Origin: Prevotella sp.
GTDB lineage: Bacteria; Bacteroidota; Bacteroidia; Bacteroidales; Bacteroidaceae
Length of the DNA: 64,000 nucleotides
Assembly: GCA_022769825.1 (NCBI GenBank)
Contig: JALEJI010000075.1
Coordinates: forward strand, 1-64,000
Direction: 5' to 3'
Position numbers and translations under genes: made by a program. The number at the start of each line of letters is the position of its first letter. Position 1 is the first letter of the stretch. The notes beneath the pieces are model-generated. The model ran no database searches. It saw nothing but the letters and a program-made list of their open reading frames with translations, and was not told the origin of the DNA. Shown here piece after piece: positions 1-8,933 of the stretch.

Positions 1-2245
1 GGCTTACGACGGTTCGGAGACACTGTATGACAACATAGGCAACTTCTTCCGCACAGGCACCGTACTCGACAACAACGTCAGCATATCGGGCGGCTCGAAG
101 AACCAGAGCTTCTTCCTATCACTGTCCAACTACGACCAGCAAGGCATAGTGCGTAAGACTGGCTACAACAAGACCACCGTGCGCTTCAATGGTGAGCAGA
201 AGTTTGGCAAGTTGACCGTCAGCGCCAACGTGACCTACTCGCTCTCAAAGACCGACAAGACCCTTACCTCCGGCGGATTGTGGGGCAGTGGCGGCACCGG
301 CACCATGACGGCCCTTTACGGTTGGCCTCTGCAAGAAGACATGTCGCATTACCTCAACGAGGACGGCACCAAATACCGCCTGTTTGACGGCGTGTGGGAG
401 CTGGCCAGCGACAAGGAAAACCCCTACTGGATAATAAACAAGGACAAGATGTATGACAAGACCCACCGCTTCACCGGTGCCTTGTCGGCAAACTTCAAGA
501 TAACCAACTGGTGGGATGTCACCGCGCGTTTCGGCTACGACAACTACACCACAGATGCATATACCTACATCGCACCAGGTTCAGTGGTCAAGGAACTTTA
601 CCAGAACGGCCGTCTCTCCAAGAGCGACTACCGCTATGAGTATTGGTCTACCAACGTGATGACGAACCTGCACAAGACCTTCGGCGATTTCGACCTCGGC
701 CTCATGCTTGGCACCACCGCAGAGAGCACCGAGCGCCTCAACCAGACCCACTGGGGCTACAACTTCGTGACTCCCGGAACCGTCAGCTTTACCAACATCG
801 CCGACGGCAACAAGTTCTTCAACGACGCCACCACACAGAAACGTCTGGTAGGTGTCTATGGCGAGGCGCGCGCCTCTTACAAGAGCCTCGCTTACCTCAC
901 GTTCACGGGCCGTAACGACTGGTCGTCAACACTTCCTCTCGACAACCGCTCTTATTTCTATTCCTCAGTGAGCGGCGCATTGGTGTTCACCGAGCTGCTT
1001 CCCAAGAACGACATTCTCTCTTTCGGAAAGGTGCGCGCCAGCTGGGCACAGGTTGGTAAGGACGCTGACCCGTACGCTACGCTGACCTATCTTGAGAAGC
1101 CCATCAACTACGGCGGCTTCACTGGCGTGGGCAACGTGTACACAAAGGGCAACAGCATCTTGAAGCCTGAGATCCAGACAGCGTGGGAGATTGGCGCTGA
1201 GCTGCGTTTCCTGAAGGGACGCTTGGGCGTTGACTGGACTTATTATCACAGCTCCACCAAGAACCAGATAGCACAGCCTCGCTTGTCTAACGCTGGCGGA
1301 TACATCTTCATGTCAATCAACTCCGGCTCAGTTATCAACAAGGGTATGGAGGTGAGCATCACGGGCAAGCCTTTCGATGGCAAGGACTTCAAGTGGGAGT
1401 CTACCCTCAACTTCTCTTACAACAAGGGCCGCCTTGGCGAGTTCCTCGATGGCGTAGGCATGTTCTACCCCACCGACGCGCAGTTCGGCAGCGTGAAGTC
1501 GGCATCAGTGCCTAACGGCGGCTACTTCATGGCTCTCGTGGGCACTCGCTTCGAGACACAGCACGACGAGAACGGCGAGGAGATTAAGGGTGGCAAGTAT
1601 CTCATCGACCCTGCCACTGGTCTCTACAAGGTACACAGCGGACAAAACGACGTTGTGGGCAACCGCGAGCCTAAGCTCATAGGCGGATGGAACAACACCT
1701 TCACCTACAAGAACCTCTCGCTCGACTTCCTGCTCGACTTCCGCCTTGGCGGCGACGTGTTCAACGGCACCGAGCAGTTCATGGTCGGCAACGGCTTGAG
1801 CAAGCTCACCACTCAGAACAACCGCCAGAGCGTCACCGTGGACGGCATTAACGCTAACACGGGCGAGGCTTACACGCAGACCTACGAGGCCGGCAAGACT
1901 TACACATTCGGCAAGACCACTTATTCGGGCGAGGCCATGATACAGAAGTATTGGGACAACTACGCCGACAACTCTTACAACTTCATACAGAGCGTCAACT
2001 GGCTGAAACTGCGCTCGCTCTCGCTGAGCTACGACTTCACGAGCCTCCTACGCAGCCATACCATCATCAAGCGTCTCTCTGCCAACATCACCGCACAGAA
2101 CCTGTTCACACTGACCAACTACAAGGGCATGGATCCTGAGGTATGCACCGCTGGCGGAACTGGCGGTTCTGGCGCTACGGGCATCGACTATTGCAGCGTG
2201 CCTTCCGTACGCACCTTTACCTTTGGCGTGAACGTCACGTTCTAA
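1..2245 (+). CDS. SusC/RagA-type TonB-dependent outer membrane transporter, 3' part
   Basis: The reading frame is open from base 2 and has no convincing start inside the window, so the N terminus (signal peptide, CarboxypepD_reg-like domain, plug) lies upstream. The visible 747 residues are beta-barrel sequence of the SusC family: alternating aromatic strands, GNREPKLIGGWNNTFTYK near the end, an NITAQNLFTLTNYKGMDPE motif, and a C-terminal strand ending in FTFGVNVTF, the aromatic terminus expected for barrel insertion. The GTG at 149 is in frame but internal to the family alignment. It is followed after 55 bases by a SusD gene, the usual order of a polysaccharide utilisation locus. It should import a glycan oligosaccharide across the outer membrane using TonB energy. 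The substrate cannot be read from this part. Confidence 0.93.
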   Translation, partial: AYDGSETLYDNIGNFFRTGTVLDNNVSISGGSKNQSFFLSLSNYDQQGIVRKTGYNKTTVRFNGEQKFGKLTVSANVTYSLSKTDKTLTSGGLWGSGGTGTMTALYGWPLQEDMSHYLNEDGTKYRLFDGVWELASDKENPYWIINKDKMYDKTHRFTGALSANFKITNWWDVTARFGYDNYTTDAYTYIAPGSVVKELYQNGRLSKSDYRYEYWSTNVMTNLHKTFGDFDLGLMLGTTAESTERLNQTHWGYNFVTPGTVSFTNIADGNKFFNDATTQKRLVGVYGEARASYKSLAYLTFTGRNDWSSTLPLDNRSYFYSSVSGALVFTELLPKNDILSFGKVRASWAQVGKDADPYATLTYLEKPINYGGFTGVGNVYTKGNSILKPEIQTAWEIGAELRFLKGRLGVDWTYYHSSTKNQIAQPRLSNAGGYIFMSINSGSVINKGMEVSITGKPFDGKDFKWESTLNFSYNKGRLGEFLDGVGMFYPTDAQFGSVKSASVPNGGYFMALVGTRFETQHDENGEEIKGGKYLIDPATGLYKVHSGQNDVVGNREPKLIGGWNNTFTYKNLSLDFLLDFRLGGDVFNGTEQFMVGNGLSKLTTQNNRQSVTVDGINANTGEAYTQTYEAGKTYTFGKTTYSGEAMIQKYWDNYADNSYNFIQSVNWLKLRSLSLSYDFTSLLRSHTIIKRLSANITAQNLFTLTNYKGMDPEVCTAGGTGGSGATGIDYCSVPSVRTFTFGVNVTF

Positions 2246-2300
2246 GGCCACGCCACAATGTGAATAAGCATTTGTTTAAACATCAAAAACAGGATTTTAT

Positions 2301-4286
2301 ATGAAGAGTTTAAAATATATGATGGCAGCCGGATGTCTGCTCACGCTTGGACTTTCATCGTGCAGCGACTTCCTCGACGTGAACGTGGACCCCGACAAGC
2401 CAAACAACACCACCGCCGAGGTGGCAAACCGCGTGCCTTGGATTCAGCGCATGTTCATGTACTCGGCCGGTATCACCAACTACCGCACGTCCATGATTGC
2501 CGGCGTGCTCTATTCCACGAGCGGCACCCATGGACCAGCAGCCGTGACATGGAACTTCGCCCCTGGCACCACGACATCATCATACCAGACATGGTTCGTG
2601 GAGACTGCCGCCAACCTCAACGACCTCTACAACAAGGCAAAAGCTGAGAACGCCTACCACTACATGGCCGTGGCCGACATCTACCATGCACTCGGCTTCA
2701 TGCAGATGCTCGACCTCTACGGCGAGATTCCCTACACCGAGGCTCTTGGCAACTCGCCGGTGCCTGCCTACGACGACGGCAAGACAATCTTCAACGGCTG
2801 CGTGGCAAAGCTCGACGAGGCCATCAAGTTGCTCAGTGAGGCCCAGCCTGCCACTGCCACGCCACTCTCAAAGGGCGACCTCATGAACGGCGGCGACGCG
2901 CAGAAATGGCTCAAGATGGCCTACGGCCTCAAGGCACGCTTCCTGCTGAAGCTGTCGAAGAAGGCCGAGTTTGACCCAGAGGCAATTCTCGATTGCTTGT
3001 CAAAGGGCCCACAGAGCATAGACGACAACTCCGTGATGCCATGCTTCAATAGCGGACAGGATGTTACCGACTATCTCATGGGCGACCCCATCATGACCAA
3101 TGGCAACTGGAACTGCGTGGCTTACGGCACTACTCAACGCATAACGAAATACTATACCGACCTGCTCACCGACATGCGCGGCGCGGGCGTTGAGGATCCA
3201 CGCTACACGAAGATCGTGCCGGCAGTGATGACTAACATCAAGGTCGTGGACGGCAAGGTGCAGTCGTACGACTGGGCACGCTCCAAAGGCGTTGACTGCC
3301 ACGGCGACTGCGAGCGCTTGAAGGCCGTGGGATGGAACAGCATCGTGGCCCCGACATGGGCAGCCACAAACAAGGACATAACATATAACATTGCCGACGC
3401 CACCGCACGCGACAAGTTTGTTTCCGACATTCAGAAGCTCCACAAGACAACGGTTGACGGCACAAAGGTGAAGGTGACTTACCAGACAGGTTCTGTCTAC
3501 GTCAACAGCACCAACTACGCCTACGCCGGCGACACGGCATACGTCTCGCTGCGTAGCAACTCCAAGCTCACGGGCAACCAGACGAAGGAGGAGAACGACG
3601 TGTATTGGTACTTCTCCACTAACGACGCGCTCAACGCCGGAGCCGTGGGTTCCACGGGCTCGTTCCAGACACGCCCCGTCAGCGACTTCGAGATCATGAC
3701 CTACCACGAGGCTTGCTTCATCAAGGCAGAGGTGCTCTACCGCAAGGGCGACAAGAGCGGTGCGCTGACAGCTTACAAGGCCGGCATCAAGGCGCATCTC
3801 GACTACATGCAAAAGAAGCTCACCGAATGGCAGGGACAGGGCTACAACAACCCCGACATGATGCCTATGAACAACGATGCCATAACAGCCTACATGAACA
3901 GCGCTGCCGTTTGCCAGAACGCAAGCGACCTGAAGATGAGCGACATCATGCTTCAGAAATATGTGGCCATGGGTTGCAGCCTTGAAAACTGGAACGACAT
4001 GCGCCGCTTCAACTACGGCGCCGGCAACATCGCCGACTTTGGCGTTGTATATCCTGGCATGGACCGCTCTGTGCTCTTCACCGGCACCGACAAGCTGAAA
4101 GGCACGTCAAAGGACGACCCGAAATACTGGCCACGCCGCTGGCGCCTGCCCGCAACGCTTGAGTTGTCTTACAACGAGGCCCAGGCGCTCGCCATCAACA
4201 AGCACGCCGAGGACACCGACATCTGGAGCTACCCCGTTTGGTGGGACTGCGCTACGGATGCCGAGTATGAGGGCTATCTCAAGTAA
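2301..4286 (+). CDS. SusD/RagB-family surface glycan-binding lipoprotein (SusD-like_2 type)
   Basis: A 661-residue protein with a lipoprotein signal: a short hydrophobic run and lipobox LSSC, so Cys21 would be acylated. The next residues SDFLDVNVDPDKPNN are the typical SusD-like_2 opening. TPR-rich segments (AVADIYHALGFMQMLDLYGEIPY; EACFIKAEVLYRKGD) and the C-terminal ENWNDMRRFNYG block fit the family. It is longer than classical SusD (about 540) because of a central insertion, as in this subgroup. It would cap the SusC barrel encoded just upstream and capture glycan. A terminator hairpin follows at 4334, so the GH3 gene downstream may be transcribed separately. Confidence 0.92.
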   Translation: MKSLKYMMAAGCLLTLGLSSCSDFLDVNVDPDKPNNTTAEVANRVPWIQRMFMYSAGITNYRTSMIAGVLYSTSGTHGPAAVTWNFAPGTTTSSYQTWFVETAANLNDLYNKAKAENAYHYMAVADIYHALGFMQMLDLYGEIPYTEALGNSPVPAYDDGKTIFNGCVAKLDEAIKLLSEAQPATATPLSKGDLMNGGDAQKWLKMAYGLKARFLLKLSKKAEFDPEAILDCLSKGPQSIDDNSVMPCFNSGQDVTDYLMGDPIMTNGNWNCVAYGTTQRITKYYTDLLTDMRGAGVEDPRYTKIVPAVMTNIKVVDGKVQSYDWARSKGVDCHGDCERLKAVGWNSIVAPTWAATNKDITYNIADATARDKFVSDIQKLHKTTVDGTKVKVTYQTGSVYVNSTNYAYAGDTAYVSLRSNSKLTGNQTKEENDVYWYFSTNDALNAGAVGSTGSFQTRPVSDFEIMTYHEACFIKAEVLYRKGDKSGALTAYKAGIKAHLDYMQKKLTEWQGQGYNNPDMMPMNNDAITAYMNSAAVCQNASDLKMSDIMLQKYVAMGCSLENWNDMRRFNYGAGNIADFGVVYPGMDRSVLFTGTDKLKGTSKDDPKYWPRRWRLPATLELSYNEAQALAINKHAEDTDIWSYPVWWDCATDAEYEGYLK

Positions 4287-4333
4287 GGCCGACACAAGGT
4301 TGAAAAAAATACGCACAACTACATAAAAAACAC

Positions 4334-4380
4334 ATCTCTCCATGCCGATACATAAAAGTTGACGCATGGAGAGATTTTTT
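4334..4380 (+). terminator. Rho-independent terminator after the SusCD pair
   Basis: A perfect 12-bp stem ATCTCTCCATGC / GCATGGAGAGAT (4334-4345 and 4364-4375) runs directly into six T residues. It lies 47 bases beyond the SusD stop. Confidence 0.85.
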
Positions 4381-4415
4381 GTTTGGAGCATTGGATGAAA
4401 GTCGCCAAAATGAGC

Positions 4416-4423
4416 TACCTTTG
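4416..4423 (+). promoter_or_regulatory. Bacteroidetes-type -7 promoter motif for the first GH3 gene
   Basis: TACCTTTG matches the Bacteroidetes TAnnTTTG consensus and is 44 bases before the GH3 ATG, just after the terminator. A TTGG about 21 bases upstream (4391) could serve as the -33 element. Confidence 0.7.
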
Positions 4424-4467
4424 CAGTATTCCCACTGATAACCAGTTTAAACCAATATAGAAACGAC

Positions 4468-6732
4468 ATGAAACAACACTTCGCGATTGCCTTTGCCTTC
4501 ATGCTGACGGCATTCTCTCCTGCCGCCCAAGCTCAGAAGCATTGCTGCGGCAGCAAGACGGCACTGCCCGTCTACCTCGATGACACCAAGAACATAGAGC
4601 AACGCGTGGAAGACGCGCTCTCGCGCATGACGCTCGACGAGAAGATTGGCGTGATTCACGCGCAAAGCAAGTTCTCCGCCCGTGGCGTGCCCCGCCTTGG
4701 CCTGCCCGACCTCTGGACCGACGATGGCCCTCACGGCGTGCGCCCCGACGTGCTTTGGGACGAATGGGTGCAAGCCGGCCAAAGCAACGACTCGTGCGTG
4801 GCGTTCCCCGCGCTCACCTGTCTCGCCGCCACATGGAACCCTCACATGGCTTGCCTCTATGGCCGGAGCCTTGGCGAGGAAGCCCTGTATCGCGGCAAGG
4901 ACGTCTTGCTGGGTCCGGGCGTCAACATCTACCGCACGCCGCTCAACGGGCGCAACTTTGAGTACATGGGCGAGGACCCTTGGCTCACATCGACCATGGT
5001 GGTGCCTTACATCAAGGGATTGCAGAGCAACGGCGTGGCGGCGTGCGTGAAGCACTACGCGCTCAACGACGACGAGGAGAACCGACACAAGGTCAACGTC
5101 ATCGTCTCCGACCGCGCGCTGCACGAGATTTACCTGCCGGCGTTCAAGGCCGCCGTGCAGAAGGCTCACGTGTGGTCCATCATGGGATCGTATAACCTGT
5201 ACAACAACGAGCACAACTGCCACAACGACATCTTGCTGAACAAGATTTTGAAACACGACTGGAATTTCGACGGCGTGGTGGTGAGCGACTGGGGGGGAGC
5301 CCACGACACCGACCAAGCCGTGAAAAACGGTCTCGACATGGAGTTCGGCACGTGGACCAACGGCCTGAGCAAGGGCACGTCTAACGCCTACGACAACTAT
5401 TACCTCGCCATGCCCTACAAGAAGGGCATCCTCAGCGGCAAATACACCGAGAAGGAGCTTAACGACAAGGTGAGGCGCGTGCTCCGCCTCTATTTCCGCA
5501 CCACGATGGCCAAGCGCGGCCACGGCTTCCTCTGCTCCGAGGCCCACTACGAGGCGGCCAAGGACATAGCCGAGGAAGGAATAGTGCTCTTGCAAAACAA
5601 GGGCAACGTGCTGCCGCTGCAGCTGAACGGCTCCAAGCGGAAGAAGGTGCTCGTGGTGGGCGAGAACGCCATCAAGATGATGACCGTGGGCGGAGGCAGC
5701 TCGTCGCTGAAGGCGCAACACGAGATCTCGCCGCTCCAGGGACTGCGCGACAGGCTGAAAGACATTGCCGAGGTGGAGTATGAGCGCGGATACGTGGGCG
5801 ACACCACCGGCAACTACAACGGCGTGACGACAGGCCAAGACCTCAGGGACAACCGCTCGAAGCAACAGCTCATCGCCGACGCCGTGGCCAAGGCCAAGGA
5901 GGCCGACTATGTAGTGGTGTTCGGCGGACTGAACAAGAGCGAGCATCAAGACGCCGAGGGCAACGACCGCAAGACGTATGACATGCCCTACGCACAGGAC
6001 GAGCTCGTCGGCGCGCTCGCCAAGGCCAACAAGAATGTGGTGTTCGTCAACATCTCCGGCAATGCCGTGGCCATGCCATGGAAAAACGCCGTGCCTGCCA
6101 TTGTGCAAGGCTGGTTCATAGGCTCTGAGGCCGGCAAGGCCCTCGCCGCCGTGCTGTGCGGAGACGCCAACCCGTCGGGCAAGTTGCCGTTCACGTGGCC
6201 TGCCTCGCTCAACGACGTGGGCGCACATGCACTCGGCACATATCCCGGCACATGGCGCAAGGGACACAAGATAATAGACGAGGAATACAAGGAAGGCATA
6301 TACGTGGGCTATCGCTGGGCCGACGCCCACAAGACCCACCCGCTGTTCGCCTTCGGCCACGGCCTGAGCTATACCACGTTCAAGCTCTCCAACCTCAGCC
6401 TCTCTTCAGCCGCCATCACCGCTAACGACACCTTGAGGGTGAAGGTCAGCGTGACCAACACAGGCAAGCGCGCCGGTGCCGAGGTGGTGCAACTCTACAT
6501 CCACGACGACAAGGCAAGCGTGGACCGACCATACAAGGAGCTGAAAGGCTTCAGAAAGGTGTTCTTGCAGCCTGGCGAGACCAAGGACGTGGAGATGACG
6601 ATAGCGAAAGACGCGCTCAGCTTCTACGACGAGACGACGGCAGCGTGGAAGGCGGAACCCGGAACGTTCACCGTGCTCGTGGGCAACGCTTCCGACAACT
6701 TGACACTTAGAAAGGGCTTCACGCTCAAATGA
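4468..6732 (+). CDS. Secreted glycoside hydrolase family 3 (beta-glucosidase/beta-xylosidase type)
   Basis: A 754-residue GH3 enzyme with a cleavable signal peptide (hydrophobic stretch ending AAQAQ), hence probably periplasmic. The order is an N-terminal (alpha/beta)8 domain with the WTDDGPHGVR and FEYMGEDPWL signatures and the KHYALNDDE substrate-binding block; the catalytic nucleophile Asp274 in VVSDWGGAHD; a C-terminal alpha/beta sandwich starting near residue 370 (GIVLLQNKGNVLPL); and a fibronectin-III-like domain (GHGLSYTTFKLSNL onward). Two adjacent cysteines directly after the signal peptide are unusual for the family. It has its own promoter. The EamA gene follows after 15 bases and is probably co-transcribed. 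The exact sugar specificity (glucose, xylose or other) cannot be decided by eye. Confidence 0.9.
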   Translation: MKQHFAIAFAFMLTAFSPAAQAQKHCCGSKTALPVYLDDTKNIEQRVEDALSRMTLDEKIGVIHAQSKFSARGVPRLGLPDLWTDDGPHGVRPDVLWDEWVQAGQSNDSCVAFPALTCLAATWNPHMACLYGRSLGEEALYRGKDVLLGPGVNIYRTPLNGRNFEYMGEDPWLTSTMVVPYIKGLQSNGVAACVKHYALNDDEENRHKVNVIVSDRALHEIYLPAFKAAVQKAHVWSIMGSYNLYNNEHNCHNDILLNKILKHDWNFDGVVVSDWGGAHDTDQAVKNGLDMEFGTWTNGLSKGTSNAYDNYYLAMPYKKGILSGKYTEKELNDKVRRVLRLYFRTTMAKRGHGFLCSEAHYEAAKDIAEEGIVLLQNKGNVLPLQLNGSKRKKVLVVGENAIKMMTVGGGSSSLKAQHEISPLQGLRDRLKDIAEVEYERGYVGDTTGNYNGVTTGQDLRDNRSKQQLIADAVAKAKEADYVVVFGGLNKSEHQDAEGNDRKTYDMPYAQDELVGALAKANKNVVFVNISGNAVAMPWKNAVPAIVQGWFIGSEAGKALAAVLCGDANPSGKLPFTWPASLNDVGAHALGTYPGTWRKGHKIIDEEYKEGIYVGYRWADAHKTHPLFAFGHGLSYTTFKLSNLSLSSAAITANDTLRVKVSVTNTGKRAGAEVVQLYIHDDKASVDRPYKELKGFRKVFLQPGETKDVEMTIAKDALSFYDETTAAWKAEPGTFTVLVGNASDNLTLRKGFTLK

Positions 6733-6747
6733 CACGACAGAAACACG

Positions 6748-7635
6748 ATGACACAAAACAACAGGATAGCCGCGCACGGCGCGTTATTGACAGCCAACCT
6801 CATTTTCGGATTGGGGGTGCCCATCACCAAGCTCTTGCTCGACAACTGGGTATCGCCAATGGCATGGATGGCCTCCCGCTGCGTTGGCGCGGCACTGATA
6901 TTCTGGGGCATCTCGCTCTTCATGCCCAAGGAGAAGGTGGTGACGAGAGACCTCTTCGTGATAATGGTTGGCGGATTGATAGGCTTCCTCGTGTCGCAGA
7001 CGTTCACGGCATGGGCCATCGACTACAGCACGCCGACCTACGTGTCGCTCATTGCCACGCTAACACCGGTCATGACCATGGTCTGCGCCACACTGTTCAT
7101 AGGTGAGCGGTGCTCGTGGAAAGGATTCGTGGGAATAGCTGTCGGCATCGTCGGCGCCATGCTGATGGTGGCAATGAACTGGCAGGGCGGCACCGGCAAG
7201 AACAACGTGCTCGGCATAGGCTTCGCCTTGCTCAGCCTGCTGACGTGGGCCATCTACCTCATCATCACGCGCAAGGTATCGGCAAGATACTCTGCCGTGA
7301 CGCAGATGAAATGGATATTCCTCGTCTCCTCAGTCGCCATACTGCCGTTCTCTTGGAGCGACCTCACCCACTCCACGCTATACAGCCCGGCATGGCAATG
7401 GAGCGGCGTGATGGAGATGGCATACATCGTGGTTCTGGCCACGGTGGTCGGCTTCTTCGCCATACCGTTCGCCTCGCGATACCTCAAGGCCACCACGGTG
7501 AGCGTCTACACCAACCTCCAACCCATCGTGACGGCCATTGCCGCCATCTGCCTTGGGCAAGACCACCTGACGTGGGACATCCCCGTGGCCCTCGTCCTCG
7601 TGTTGTTGAGCGCCTATCTTGTGGGAAGGAAATAA
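6748..7635 (+). CDS. EamA/DMT-family inner-membrane transporter
   Basis: A 295-residue, very hydrophobic protein with about ten predicted transmembrane helices, the two-times-five EamA repeat arrangement. Recognisable pieces are the opening GALLTANLIFGLGVPITKLLLDNW, the mid-protein FVGIAVGIVGAML and the closing VSVYTNLQPIVTAIAAICLGQ, where the last is the second-repeat signature of drug/metabolite transporters. It begins 15 bases after the GH3 stop, so it is probably in the same transcript. EamA substrates cannot be predicted from sequence; export of a metabolite is the usual role. Confidence 0.88.
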   Translation: MTQNNRIAAHGALLTANLIFGLGVPITKLLLDNWVSPMAWMASRCVGAALIFWGISLFMPKEKVVTRDLFVIMVGGLIGFLVSQTFTAWAIDYSTPTYVSLIATLTPVMTMVCATLFIGERCSWKGFVGIAVGIVGAMLMVAMNWQGGTGKNNVLGIGFALLSLLTWAIYLIITRKVSARYSAVTQMKWIFLVSSVAILPFSWSDLTHSTLYSPAWQWSGVMEMAYIVVLATVVGFFAIPFASRYLKATTVSVYTNLQPIVTAIAAICLGQDHLTWDIPVALVLVLLSAYLVGRK

Positions 7636-7697
7636 AGAATAATATTTGATATCATTCGCAATGGCGAATGTTGTCACTCCATTGACAATGGTGACAC

Positions 7698-7796
7698 TTG
7701 CAGGGGCGGGCCCTGTGCCCGTCCGCAACCCGAATGGCAAACGTTTTTATTGCCATTTAATGTGGTTGCGGACGGGCACAGGGCCCGCCCCTGCAA
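7698..7796. repeat. Large perfect inverted repeat between convergent genes (G+C-rich repeat family)
   Basis: Arms 7698-7730 and 7764-7796 are perfect 33-bp reverse complements, built around GGGCGGGCCCTGTGCCCG. An inner 8-bp stem AATGGCAA/TTGCCATT (7733-7740 and 7750-7757) closes on a short loop. It sits between the 3' ends of the EamA gene and the sugar kinase gene, so it could act as a bidirectional terminator, although no clean T-run follows either arm. Shorter related G+C-rich sequences occur at 8864, 37702 and 50416. Confidence 0.85.
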
Positions 7797-7819
7797 ATGG
7801 TTAAAAATGCACGAGGTTG

Positions 7820-8743
7820 TTACTTGCAAAGGCTTGAATCGGTGGGAATGTAATTGAAAATCGTCTTGCATGCCTCGGCGGAGAAACGCTGGCCCGAAGT
7901 CACGCAGTCATCCCACTGCTGCTCCGTCAGACCTTTCTCGATGTCGGCGCGCGTGATGTTGTTTTTCAGCAAGCCATAAATGAAGCCGGCGTTGAAGTTG
8001 TCGCCCGCCCCTACCGTGCTCACGGTCTGCATAGGCGCCACGTCGTAAGACTTGCGCAAGCCATTGTCGGCGTAAAGCCGCACGGGATTGGCGCCAGCCG
8101 TATAGATGAACTTCTTGGAATAGAAACTTATCTCGGCCTGATAAACCTTGTCGGGGTTATCGAGCTTATAGAGCACGTCAAAGTCCTCGCGAGAGCCACG
8201 CACGATGTCGGCATACTCGAGGTTCTCAAGATAGTTGGGCGTGATTTTCATCACGTCGTCCTTGTGCGACATGCGGTAGTTCACGTCGTAATAGATTATG
8301 GCTCCATGCGCGCGGGCATAATCGAGCAAGCCCACAATCTGCGGCCTCACCACGGGGTTCACGGCAAAGAAAGAACCAAAAAGCACGATGTCATCGGGAT
8401 GTATGTCGGGATAGATGAAGTCGAGCTGGTCGTGGGGGTGGTCTTTATAGAAGATGTACTCAGCGTCGTTGTTGTCGTCGAGAAACGCGAGCGACACCGG
8501 CGACTTCGAGCCAGGAAACGCCGTGACGTTGGAAGCGTCGACACCGTTATCCTTCAGAAACTTTATTATGTTCTGCCCCACACGGTCGTGACCCGCCTCA
8601 CCGATGAAAGCGGTGGACACGCCGGCCCTCGCCAACGATATGATGGCGTTGAACGCCGAGCCGCCTGGATAAGCTCCAATGGGTTGCTCTTTCTTGAAGA
8701 TGATGTCGAGAACGGTCTCGCCTATACCTATTACTTTGCGCAT
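7820..8743 (-). CDS. PfkB-family carbohydrate kinase (fructokinase/ribokinase-like)
   Basis: A 307-residue cytoplasmic kinase that should phosphorylate a free sugar or nucleoside with ATP. PfkB signature 1 is seen as PGGSAFNAIISLARAG (residues 26-41) and signature 2 as VSTVGAGDNFNAGFIYGLL near residue 240, where the Asp of GAGD is the catalytic base. The opening GIGETVLDII is that of fructokinase-like members. It has its own promoter (8790) and stands alone, facing the EamA gene 3' to 3'. Substrate is uncertain; fructose is the usual guess for this subgroup. Confidence 0.88.
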   Translation of the reverse strand: MRKVIGIGETVLDIIFKKEQPIGAYPGGSAFNAIISLARAGVSTAFIGEAGHDRVGQNIIKFLKDNGVDASNVTAFPGSKSPVSLAFLDDNNDAEYIFYKDHPHDQLDFIYPDIHPDDIVLFGSFFAVNPVVRPQIVGLLDYARAHGAIIYYDVNYRMSHKDDVMKITPNYLENLEYADIVRGSREDFDVLYKLDNPDKVYQAEISFYSKKFIYTAGANPVRLYADNGLRKSYDVAPMQTVSTVGAGDNFNAGFIYGLLKNNITRADIEKGLTEQQWDDCVTSGQRFSAEACKTIFNYIPTDSSLCK

Positions 8744-8789
8744 GATTGTCTTTGCCTTTATTAAAATGTTGCTTTGTTGAAATTGAAGG

Positions 8790-8797
8790 CAAAGTTA
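8790..8797 (-). promoter_or_regulatory. -7 promoter motif of the PfkB kinase gene
   Basis: Read on the minus strand this is TAACTTTG (TAnnTTTG consensus), 47 bases upstream of the kinase ATG. Confidence 0.7.
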
Positions 8798-8863
8798 GTG
8801 TAAATCTTAAAGACAAAGCAACACATTCCGACTTTTTTTGATGTGCATTTTATGGTATGACTG

Positions 8864-8900
8864 GCAGGGGCGGCCCCTAACCATCCCTACCCGCCCCTGC
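8864..8900. repeat. G+C-rich imperfect palindrome next to repeat element copy A
   Basis: Ten-base arms GCAGGGGCGG / CCGCCCCTGC flank CCCTAACCATCCCTA-type sequence. Its reverse complement matches 37702-37730 almost base for base (shared core GGGTAGGGATGGTTAGGGG). It lies 33 bases outside the left end of the 22-bp-array element. Confidence 0.7.
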
Positions 8901-8933
8901 ATCGCGCTCAATGGCCACCAATTAAATTGAATC

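Noticed and set aside
4447..6360. 637-codon minus-strand frame opposite the first GH3 gene
   Set aside because: Val/His/Leu/Ala-rich sequence with no domain, as expected for the complementary frame of a G+C-rich gene. The plus-strand GH3 has full catalytic motifs.
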